From positions 1-5,958 of the forward strand of contig JAEYVD010000250.1 in the NCBI GenBank assembly GCA_023432075.1: a stretch of DNA of 5,958 nucleotides. The letters run 5' to 3'. This DNA is from Pseudomonadota bacterium (lineage in GTDB: Bacteria; Pseudomonadota; Gammaproteobacteria; Burkholderiales; Burkholderiaceae_B). Numbering within the stretch: position 1 is the stretch's first letter; the number at the start of each line of letters is the position of its first letter. Shown piece after piece: positions 1-5,820 of this stretch. The notes beneath the pieces are model-generated. The model was not told where the DNA came from. It made no database searches and worked only from the letters and a program-made list of their open reading frames with translations. The position numbers and the translations under genes are program-made.

Positions 1-15
1 GCTGATGGGGCGGCG

Positions 16-21
16 TATAGT
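16..21 (+). promoter_or_regulatory. possible -10 box upstream of kdpD
   Basis: A TATAGT hexamer, one mismatch from the sigma-70 -10 consensus, lies about 35 bases before the kdpD start in otherwise GC-rich sequence. Its -35 partner would fall left of the window, so it cannot be judged. If real, it would give kdpDE a transcript independent of the structural kdp genes. The alternative is chance, with kdpDE simply read through from kdpFABC. The 1-56 leader shows no clear Shine-Dalgarno motif ahead of the kdpD ATG. Confidence 0.2.
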
Positions 22-56
22 ATTGCCAGCCGTTTCCTCCCCTTCCTTGCGCGTTC

Positions 57-2873
57 ATGGCTGACATCGCTGGCGAGCGTCCCGATCCGGACGCGCTCTT
101 GAAGACCCTGGACGCCGCCGAGCGGCAAGCGGTGCGCGGCAAGCTGCGTGTGTATTTCGGGTCGTCGGCCGGCGTGGGCAAGACCTACGCCATGCTGGCG
201 GCGGCGCGCGCGCAGGCCGCGCAAGGCACTGACGTGCTTGCCGGCATCGTCGAAACCCACGGCCGCCGCGAGACCGCAACGCTGCTCGATGGCCTGCCGG
301 TCCTGCCGCTTCGCGACGTCGCCTACCGCGGCCACGTGCTCAAGGAATTCGACCTGGACGGCGCGTTGCGCCGCCGCCCTGCGCTGGTGCTGGTCGACGA
401 ACTAGCCCATTCCAACGCCCCCGGCTCGCGCCACGCCAAGCGCTGGCAGGACATCCAGGAGCTGCTCGCGGCCGGCATCGACGTCTGGACCACGCTGAAC
501 GTGCAGCACCTGGACAGCCTGAACGAGGCCGTCGGCAGCATCACCGGGGTGCGCGTCTGGGAAACGGTGCCCGACGACGTGTTCGACGCGGCCGACGAGG
601 TCATGCTGGTCGACCTGTCGGCCGACGAGCTGCTGCGCCGGCTGAAGGAAGGCAAGGTCTACCTGCCCGAACAGGCTCGCCACGCCTCGCGCAATTTCTT
701 TCGCAAGGGCAATCTGATCGCGCTGCGCGAGCTGGCGCTGCGGCGCACGGCCGAGCACGTGGACGACGACGTGCAGGCGTACCGTCGCGACCGCGCCATC
801 GATTCCGTGTGGCGCACGCGCGAAGCCATCGTGGCCTGCATCGGGTCCGATGCCGACGCCGAATACGTGATCCGCAGCGCCCACCGCATGAGCCAGCAGC
901 TCGATTGCGATCTGCATGTCGTCACCATCGACACGCCGCGCGCCGCGCCGCCCGCCGCTGCCGAGGCCGAGCGGCTGCAACACGGCCTGGCGCTCGCCGA
1001 TGCGCTGGGCGCGCGCACCGAGACGCTGGCAGGCGGCGACATGGTCGACGCCGTCGTGCGCTACGTGCGCCGCCACAACATTACCAAGGTGATCGTCGGC
1101 CGCACCCGCGCCGGCGGATGGCAGCGCGTGCGGCTGTCGCTGACGGCGCTGCTGACCGCCGTCATGTCGCCCGGATGGCTGTGGCGGCGCCACAGCTTTG
1201 CCGACCAGCTGGCTGCCGGCTGCCCGGAGATCGACATCGTCCGGCTGGGCGCGCCGCCCGTGCCCCAGCGCGCGCCGCCCCAACACGACCCGCTCACGCT
1301 TGGCCGCCGCGCGCGCGCCGCCGACGACGAACGCGGCGCCAGGCCGCTGGCGGGCTACGCGTGGGCGCTCTGCTATTGCGCCGTGGCCACGGCCCTGTCC
1401 GCGCTCGTCTTTCCCGCCCTGCACCAGACCAACATCGTCATGCTGTTCCTGCTGGCGGTGGCTGCGGTGGCGCTGCGACACGGACGCGGACCGGCCGCGC
1501 TCGCGTCTGTCGTCAGCGTCGGGCTGTTCGACTTCTTCTTCGTGCAGCCCCTGTCTTCGTTCGCCGTGTCGGACGTGCAGTATCTGCTGACCTTCGGCGT
1601 GCTGCTTGGCGTGGGCTTGCTGATCGGTCAGCTCACCGCCGGCCTGCGTTTGCAGGCGCAGGCGTCGGTCAAGCGCGAGGCCGACGCGCGCAGCCTGTAC
1701 GAATTCGCGCGTGAACTGTCGTCCGCCCTGCTGCCCGAACAGATCGTCGCGCTGGCCGGTTCGTTCGTGCACGCCACCTTTGGCGCGCGTTGCGCGCTCT
1801 ACATCCTGGGCCTGGACGACCGCCTGAAACTGGCCATGCCCGCCGATAGCGACACGTCCGCGCCCGAATCGGCGCTGGCGCAGTGGGTCTACGACCACGG
1901 CCAGCCCGCAGGCGCGGGCACCGCCACCCTGTCCAACAGCGCGTTGCTCTACCTGCCGCTGAAGGCGCCCATGCGAACGCGCGGCGTGCTGGTGCTGGAC
2001 GCGCCTCGCCGCAGCCTCTACGCCAATCCGGACACGCGCCGCCAGATCGAGGCCTACGCCACCCTGATCGCCATTGCGCTCGAGCGCCTGCACTATGTCG
2101 AGGTTGCGCAGCAGGCCGTGGTCAGCATGGAATCCGAAAAACTGCGCAATTCGCTGCTGGCCGCGGTCTCGCACGACCTGCGCACGCCGCTCACCAGTCT
2201 GGTGGGCATGACCGACACGCTGATGCGCGAGCGGCAGGCGCTGCCCACGGGCATGGCGGACACAGTGCGCGCCATGCGCGATCAAGCGCAGCGCATGCAC
2301 GCGCTGGTGGTCAACCTGCTGGACATGGCGCGGCTGCAAAGCCGTGACGCGCCGCTGCGTATGAAGTGGCAATCCATCGAGGAGCTGGTCGGCGCCGCGC
2401 TGGCGGCCATGCGCGAACCGCTGGCCGGCCGCGAGGTCCTGGTCTCGCCGTTGTCGGCGCTGCCGCTGGTGGAATGCGATGGCGTGCTGATCGAACGCGT
2501 GCTGTGCAATCTGCTGGAGAACGCGACCAAATACACGCCCGCCGGCAGCACGCTGCGAATTCACGCCTTCGTGCACGAGGCCGAAACGCCGGGACCCGAA
2601 GCGCAAGGGCGCGAAATGCGCGTGGCCATCGCCGACAACGGCCCGGGCGTGGCGCCCGGCGCCGAGCACCGCATCTTCGAAAAATTCACGCGCGGCGAAC
2701 GCGAGTCCGCCACGCCTGGCGTCGGCCTGGGCCTGGCGGTGTGCGAAGCCATCATCGCCGCCCATCACGGCCGCATCTGGGTCGAACACGCGCCCGGCCA
2801 GGCCAGCGGCGCGCAGTTCGTATTCAGCTTGCCGCTGGGCGTCCCGCCCGAGATCCAACCCGAAACCGCCTGA
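57..2873 (+). CDS. kdpD: KdpD, potassium/osmotic-stress sensor histidine kinase
   Basis: Inner-membrane sensor kinase of 938 residues; E. coli KdpD has 894. It autophosphorylates and passes phosphate to KdpE to control the KdpFABC K+ pump. Domains seen in order: N-terminal KdpD domain with Walker A GSSAGVGKT (35-43) and the Walker B-like VLVDELAHSN (111-120); universal-stress-protein domain (about 256-397); four closely packed membrane helices (about 432-453, 458-475, 479-499, 508-528); GAF-like region (about 550-680); HisKA with phosphoacceptor H706 in SHDLRTPL; HATPase with N-box N822, G1 box DNGPGV (860-865), F-box around F874-F877 and G2 box GVGLGL (888-893). All catalytic motifs are intact. 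The start is the only sensible one: the frame is closed by TAG at 18-20 and the N-terminus matches the family length. Oddities: a 19-residue insertion at 356-374 in the stress-protein domain, and a thinned arginine cluster after the fourth helix. The next gene, kdpE, follows after 8 bases. Confidence 0.97.
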   Translation: MADIAGERPDPDALLKTLDAAERQAVRGKLRVYFGSSAGVGKTYAMLAAARAQAAQGTDVLAGIVETHGRRETATLLDGLPVLPLRDVAYRGHVLKEFDLDGALRRRPALVLVDELAHSNAPGSRHAKRWQDIQELLAAGIDVWTTLNVQHLDSLNEAVGSITGVRVWETVPDDVFDAADEVMLVDLSADELLRRLKEGKVYLPEQARHASRNFFRKGNLIALRELALRRTAEHVDDDVQAYRRDRAIDSVWRTREAIVACIGSDADAEYVIRSAHRMSQQLDCDLHVVTIDTPRAAPPAAAEAERLQHGLALADALGARTETLAGGDMVDAVVRYVRRHNITKVIVGRTRAGGWQRVRLSLTALLTAVMSPGWLWRRHSFADQLAAGCPEIDIVRLGAPPVPQRAPPQHDPLTLGRRARAADDERGARPLAGYAWALCYCAVATALSALVFPALHQTNIVMLFLLAVAAVALRHGRGPAALASVVSVGLFDFFFVQPLSSFAVSDVQYLLTFGVLLGVGLLIGQLTAGLRLQAQASVKREADARSLYEFARELSSALLPEQIVALAGSFVHATFGARCALYILGLDDRLKLAMPADSDTSAPESALAQWVYDHGQPAGAGTATLSNSALLYLPLKAPMRTRGVLVLDAPRRSLYANPDTRRQIEAYATLIAIALERLHYVEVAQQAVVSMESEKLRNSLLAAVSHDLRTPLTSLVGMTDTLMRERQALPTGMADTVRAMRDQAQRMHALVVNLLDMARLQSRDAPLRMKWQSIEELVGAALAAMREPLAGREVLVSPLSALPLVECDGVLIERVLCNLLENATKYTPAGSTLRIHAFVHEAETPGPEAQGREMRVAIADNGPGVAPGAEHRIFEKFTRGERESATPGVGLGLAVCEAIIAAHHGRIWVEHAPGQASGAQFVFSLPLGVPPEIQPETA

Positions 2874-2881
2874 GTACCCCC

Positions 2882-3574
2882 ATGTTCGATTTCCAGCCCA
2901 TAGTCCTCATCATCGAAGACGACGCCAACATCCGGAGGTTCGTGCGCCAAGCCCTGGAAAGCGAAGGCTGCGTGGTGCACGAGGCCGACACCGTCAAACG
3001 CGGGCTGATCGAGGCGGGCACCCGCCAGCCCGACGCGATCGTGCTGGACCTGGGCCTGCCCGACGAGGACGGCATGACGCTCATCCGCGAGCTGCGCGGC
3101 TGGACCGAGGTGCCCGTGCTGGTGCTGTCCGCGCGCAGCGCAGAAGCCGACAAGGTCGCGGCGCTGGACGCGGGCGCCGACGACTACCTTGCCAAGCCTT
3201 TCGGCGTCAGTGAATTGCTGGCGCGTTTGCGCGTGCTGCTGCGCAGGCATGGCCGGGGCGGCGCGGGCAATGCAGCCGAGATCGCGTTTGGCGACGTGCG
3301 CGTAGACTTCTCGCGGCGCGTGGTCGAACGCGCCGGCCAGCACGTGCATTTAACCGCGATGGAATATCGCCTGCTGGCGGCGCTGCTGGCCCACCGGGGC
3401 AAGGTCATGACCCACCGCGAACTGCTGCGGCAGGTATGGGGGCCGTCTCATGTCGAGAGCAATCACTACCTGCGGATCTACATGGGCCATCTGCGCCAGA
3501 AGCTTGAGGCCGACCCGGCGCAGCCCGTGTTCCTGCTGACCGAGATCGGCGTGGGCTACCGCTTCGCGGACTGA
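2882..3574 (+). CDS. kdpE: KdpE, OmpR-family response regulator
   Basis: Cytoplasmic DNA-binding response regulator of 230 residues, close to E. coli KdpE (225), which activates kdpFABC when phosphorylated by KdpD. The receiver domain (about 6-121) has the acidic pair D13/D14, phosphoacceptor D56 in LDLGLPDEDG, switch residue S83 in LSARS, Y102 and K105 in the KPFG motif. A short linker (about 122-132) leads to an OmpR/PhoB-type winged helix (about 133-229), with the recognition helix near 194-209 (NHYLRIYMGHLRQKLE) and the C-terminal hairpin ending GVGYRF. The start is the ATG after the kdpD stop. No Shine-Dalgarno is visible in the 8-base gap, so translation is probably coupled to kdpD termination. 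Family assignment is by motif order and strong recalled similarity to E. coli KdpE. Nothing appears truncated or missing. Confidence 0.97.
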   Translation: MFDFQPIVLIIEDDANIRRFVRQALESEGCVVHEADTVKRGLIEAGTRQPDAIVLDLGLPDEDGMTLIRELRGWTEVPVLVLSARSAEADKVAALDAGADDYLAKPFGVSELLARLRVLLRRHGRGGAGNAAEIAFGDVRVDFSRRVVERAGQHVHLTAMEYRLLAALLAHRGKVMTHRELLRQVWGPSHVESNHYLRIYMGHLRQKLEADPAQPVFLLTEIGVGYRFAD

Positions 3575-3598
3575 TCTTTCGCGCGCCGCCGTTTTGAT

Positions 3599-3613
3599 GC
3601 GCGCTTTACGCGC
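3599..3613 (+). other. small GC hairpin after kdpE
   Basis: A perfect 5-bp inverted repeat, GCGCG (3599-3603) and CGCGC (3609-3613), with the loop CTTTA. It sits 25 bases after the kdpE stop and immediately before a stronger hairpin. It has no U-tract of its own, so it may only assist the following structure or be incidental in GC-rich DNA. Confidence 0.3.
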
Positions 3614-3616
3614 AGG

Positions 3617-3639
3617 GCGCGAGTCTTGTCTCGCGCTTT
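3617..3639 (+). terminator. possible rho-independent terminator of kdpDE
   Basis: A perfect 7-bp inverted repeat, GCGCGAG (3617-3623) and CTCGCGC (3630-3636), with the 6-base loop TCTTGT, followed by TTTA. Position (about 40 bases past kdpE, before the separate porin gene) and shape fit a terminator. The T-tract is only three bases, so termination may be partial. Confidence 0.5.
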
Positions 3640-3676
3640 ATGCCGGTCCTCCTATTGTTGCGGTCCGCTCAACACC

Positions 3677-3682
3677 AGGAGG
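3677..3682 (+). promoter_or_regulatory. ribosome binding site deciding the porin start
   Basis: A full AGGAGG Shine-Dalgarno lies 6 bases before the ATG at 3689. It selects that codon over the in-frame ATG at 3626, which lacks such a site and would add 21 residues ahead of a well-formed signal peptide. This is the strongest ribosome binding site in the window and suggests an abundantly made protein. Confidence 0.9.
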
Positions 3683-3688
3683 CTTTCC

Positions 3689-4450
3689 ATGCCCCGCAAC
3701 ACCCTTGCCGCAGTGGCGCTGCTTTCCCTCGTTCCCCTGGCGCAAGCCGCCGACGCCCCCGTCGCCACCGATGCCGTGTCGCCGTTTTCCCTGACGGCCA
3801 ACGTCACGCTCGCCAGCCAGTACCGCTATCGCGGCCTCATGCAGACCAACAACCAGCCCGCCATTCAGGGCGGCTTCGACCTCGCGCACGCCAGCGGCTT
3901 TTACCTGGGCAACTGGAACTCCAGCATCAGCTGGCTGAACGACAGCAACAGCGACGTCTCGGCGCCGGTGGAAATGGACTTCTACGGCGGCTACAAGGGA
4001 AATCTGACGAACAGCGTGCCCGTGGACCTGGGCGTGCTGCAGTATTACTACCCGGGCGACTATCCGTCCGGCTACACCAGCCCCGACACCACCGAACTCT
4101 ACGCCGGCATCGGCTACGGCCCGGTGATGTTCAAGTACTCTCTCGCGCTGACCAATCTGTTCGGCTTTGCCGACAGCAAGTACAGCCAGTACTTCGACCT
4201 GTCGGGCAACTTCGACACCGGCATCTGGGGCCTCGTCATCAACGCCCATGCGGGCCGCCAGATCGTGCGCAACGTCGACAACGGGTCCTACACCGACTGG
4301 AAGCTGGGCCTGACCAAGGACTTCGGCCAAGGTCTGTCTGTCTCGCTTGCCTATCTGGACACCAACGCCGACCGCGCCGTCTACACCAACACCCGCGGCC
4401 GCGACATGGGACGCGCCACAGGCCTCTTGTCGGTGACCAAGACATTCTGA
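3689..4450 (+). CDS. TorF/Gcw_chp-family putative outer-membrane porin
   Basis: A 253-residue secreted protein. Residues 1-20 form a Sec signal peptide (one Arg, a hydrophobic core rich in Leu/Ala/Val, and an AQA|AD signal peptidase I site), leaving about 233 mature residues. From residue 33 it reads as alternating beta strands rich in Tyr, Trp, Gly and Asn. It carries the family hallmark near 33-72: FSLTANVTLASQYRYRG, then a QTNNQPAIQGGFD segment and SGFYLG. The final residues LLSVTKTF end in phenylalanine, the typical BamA recognition signal of outer-membrane barrels. These features match the conserved proteobacterial Gcw_chp family, annotated as TorF family putative porin; substrate and function are not established and I infer only an outer-membrane barrel. 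It has its own strong ribosome binding site and sits after a likely terminator, so it is probably transcribed separately from kdpDE. No convincing promoter was found in 3575-3676. The end is natural, not truncated. Confidence 0.88.
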   Translation: MPRNTLAAVALLSLVPLAQAADAPVATDAVSPFSLTANVTLASQYRYRGLMQTNNQPAIQGGFDLAHASGFYLGNWNSSISWLNDSNSDVSAPVEMDFYGGYKGNLTNSVPVDLGVLQYYYPGDYPSGYTSPDTTELYAGIGYGPVMFKYSLALTNLFGFADSKYSQYFDLSGNFDTGIWGLVINAHAGRQIVRNVDNGSYTDWKLGLTKDFGQGLSVSLAYLDTNADRAVYTNTRGRDMGRATGLLSVTKTF

Positions 4451-4454
4451 CCGG

Positions 4455-4508
4455 CCTGCCGTTGACGCGGTTTTTACAGGGCGCCCCCGCATTTATCGGC
4501 AGGTTTTA
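4455..4508 (+). terminator. nested inverted repeat after the porin gene, possible terminator
   Basis: An outer stem CCTGCCG (4455-4461) pairs with CGGCAGG (4497-4503) and is followed directly by TTTTA. Inside it GCGG (4467-4470) can pair with CCGC (4487-4490), and a GGGCGCCC palindrome occupies 4479-4486. It begins 4 bases past the porin stop. The large interrupted loop makes it weaker than a textbook terminator, but stem plus T-run in this position is suggestive. It could instead be a regulatory structure for the downstream pair. Confidence 0.4.
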
Positions 4509-4520
4509 CGGCGCGGTTCC

Positions 4521-4526
4521 TATAGT
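4521..4526 (+). promoter_or_regulatory. possible -10 box upstream of the small gene/dapA pair
   Basis: TATAGT lies 64 bases before the ATG at 4591, just after the nested inverted repeat. No good -35 hexamer occurs 15-18 bases upstream (the region reads around GGCAGG), so a promoter here would need an activator or another sigma factor. The remainder of 4527-4590 shows nothing else recognisable and no clear Shine-Dalgarno. Confidence 0.3.
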
Positions 4527-4590
4527 GGAATCGTCATCAACCCACCGGATATGCGGGACGCCCTCAACGGCGCCCGCCCCTCAAACCGCC

Positions 4591-4917
4591 ATGAATCCCC
4601 GATCGCGCCTTCGCCAGGTTCCAATAGCCGCCTCCGTTGCCGCCTCGCCCGCGCCGCAGCCGCAATGCCGCCTGATTGCGCTGACGGTGCGCATCGATAC
4701 GCTGGACGCCCTGAACGTGCGGCTGGCCCTGCACCGCGCATTGGGCGACCGCATCGGGGTCTACCTGCTGTCGGTGAACCACGCGCACGCCCAAAGCACA
4801 CTGGAACTGCAATGCGAGCGCGGCGAACTGGACGCCATGATGGCCGCGGTCATGCGCGGTCTGCCCAGTGCGGAATTCGGGGCGGCGCGCCCGGCGACGG
4901 CTGTCACGGAGCGCTGA
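4591..4917 (+). CDS. small uncharacterised protein, possible ACT-like fold
   Basis: A 108-residue protein I do not recognise by name. The N-terminal 25 residues are Ala/Pro/Arg-rich and look disordered. From residue 26 the pattern is strand (27-35, RLIALTVRI), helix (36-51, DTLDALNVRLALHRAL), strand (54-62), strand (67-74, QSTLELQC), helix (78-90), strand (93-98). This beta-alpha-beta-beta-alpha-beta order resembles ACT or other ferredoxin-like domains such as the small subunits of acetohydroxyacid synthase; this is read by eye only. Codon use is convincingly coding, with third positions mostly G or C. There is no signal peptide or membrane helix, so it is likely cytoplasmic. The ATG at 4591 was chosen as the only ATG in frame before the structured part, although no ribosome binding site is clear and a later start is possible. 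The stop is 3 bases before the DapA-family gene, implying a shared transcript. A regulatory or amino-acid-sensing role is conjecture. Confidence 0.72.
   Translation: MNPRSRLRQVPIAASVAASPAPQPQCRLIALTVRIDTLDALNVRLALHRALGDRIGVYLLSVNHAHAQSTLELQCERGELDAMMAAVMRGLPSAEFGAARPATAVTER
4908..4911 (+). promoter_or_regulatory. ribosome binding site of the dapA-like gene
   Basis: GGAG lies 9 bases before the ATG at 4921, inside the last codons of the small upstream gene. It favours 4921 over the in-frame ATG at 4942, which has no such site. Its location within the upstream coding sequence suggests coupled translation. Confidence 0.6.
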
Positions 4918-4920
4918 GCC

Positions 4921-5820
4921 ATGCACCCGAGTCCCAAACCCATGTTCGAGGGCCTGTGGCTGCCGATGGTGACGCCCATGCGAGGCGGCCACGTGGATCT
5001 GGACGCCGCGCAGTCGTTGGCCCGCTATTACCGCAACGCCGGCATCGCCGGCCTGGTGCTCTTTGGCTCCACCGGCGAGGGCAACCTCTTGAGCATGCCG
5101 GAGAAGATCGAGATGATCGAGGCCATCAACAGCGACGCGCACGCGCTGCCGATGGTCCTGGGCGTGGGCGGCGTCGATACCCGGGGCGTCGCCACGGCGG
5201 TGCGCCGGCTGGCCCGCTACGCGCCGGCCGGCTACCTGGTCCCGCCACCGTATTACCTGGGTCCGTCGCAGGCCGGAATTCTGTGGCACTACCGGCAGAT
5301 CGCATGGGCCACCGAGCGTCCCATCATCCTGTACAACATCCCCAAGCGCGCGGGCGTCGCCATGACGGTCCAAACCATGGAGGCGCTGGCGGTGCTGCCC
5401 AACTTCGGCGCGGTGAAGGAATGCAATTCGGCCGTGCTGGCCGCCTTGAACGCGCGAGGCCGGCTGAATGCGCTGTGCGGCGAGGACCTGGCTTTGCTGG
5501 ACCACTTTTTGGCGGGCGGACGCGGCGCCATTCCCGCGGCCGCGCATCTCTTTCCGGAGCGCTTCGTCGCGCTGGTGGCGCTGGTGCAGGCAGGCGATGC
5601 GCAGGCCGCGCGCGACTGCTTTGACCCCTTGCGCCCTTTGATCCGGCTGCTGTTCAGCGAGCCCAATCCCGCGCCGGTCAAGCGCGCGCTGGCCATGCAG
5701 GGCCTCATCGCCGACGAGCTGCGCCTGCCCATGATGCCCGCCAGCCGCGAGCTGAGCGCGCGGCTGCGGCGCGCCCTGGACCTCATCCCGGCATCGGCTG
5801 ACCGGTTGCAGACAGCCTGA
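4921..5820 (+). CDS. DapA-family aldolase, 4-hydroxy-tetrahydrodipicolinate synthase-like
   Basis: A 299-residue class I aldolase of the DapA/NAL family (E. coli DapA has 292). DapA condenses pyruvate and aspartate semialdehyde in lysine and diaminopimelate synthesis. Visible active-site equivalents: GSTGE (49-53) with T51 for E. coli T45 and S50 for T44; Y112 for Y107 in PPPYYLGPSQ; Y138 and R143 in YNIPKRAG for Y133 and R138; Schiff-base lysine K166 in GAVKECN for K161. The C-terminus keeps the DapA-like EPNPAPVKRAL (247-257) and LRLPMMP segments. R143, which binds the aspartate semialdehyde carboxylate in true DapA, argues for genuine synthase activity over other family members. The lysine feedback residues are largely replaced (A49 to N55, H53 to M59, H56 to K62, N80 to V85, E84 to G89, by alignment to recalled E. 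coli DapA). It may be a paralogue of the housekeeping dapA or serve a different 2-oxo acid aldolase reaction, so no symbol is given. It is probably cotranscribed with the small gene upstream; its 3' end overlaps a convergent chemoreceptor gene. Confidence 0.9.
   Translation: MHPSPKPMFEGLWLPMVTPMRGGHVDLDAAQSLARYYRNAGIAGLVLFGSTGEGNLLSMPEKIEMIEAINSDAHALPMVLGVGGVDTRGVATAVRRLARYAPAGYLVPPPYYLGPSQAGILWHYRQIAWATERPIILYNIPKRAGVAMTVQTMEALAVLPNFGAVKECNSAVLAALNARGRLNALCGEDLALLDHFLAGGRGAIPAAAHLFPERFVALVALVQAGDAQAARDCFDPLRPLIRLLFSEPNPAPVKRALAMQGLIADELRLPMMPASRELSARLRRALDLIPASADRLQTA

Noticed and set aside
1..5. TGA at 3-5 as the stop codon of an upstream kdpC.
   Set aside because: Gene order makes it likely that kdpC ends near here, but only two bases precede the TGA, so nothing in the sequence supports calling it.
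402..2858. An 818-residue open frame on the minus strand opposite kdpD.
   Set aside because: Very long, but this is the usual by-product of GC-rich third codon positions in kdpD. The product is rich in His, Gln, Arg and Gly with no recognisable motif, and kdpD on the plus strand is certain.
2366..2881. Extension of the KdpE frame 172 codons upstream into kdpD.
   Set aside because: The upstream part is an Arg/Ala/Gly-rich out-of-frame reading of the KdpD kinase domain. Homology to KdpE begins at the ATG at 2882.
3575..3688. A KdpE binding site or sigma-70 promoter for the porin.
   Set aside because: The best hexamer pair (TTGTCT at 3626, TATTGT at 3653) has a 21-base spacer, too long, and no AT-rich KdpE-like operator is visible.
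3638..4492. A 284-residue minus-strand open frame opposite the porin.
   Set aside because: Val/Gly/His-rich shadow without motifs. The plus-strand frame has a signal peptide, a strong ribosome binding site and barrel features.
3640..4590. Long upstream extension of the small gene's frame through the porin.
   Set aside because: It is an Arg/Pro/Gln-rich out-of-frame reading of the porin gene with no motif; the plausible start is 4591.
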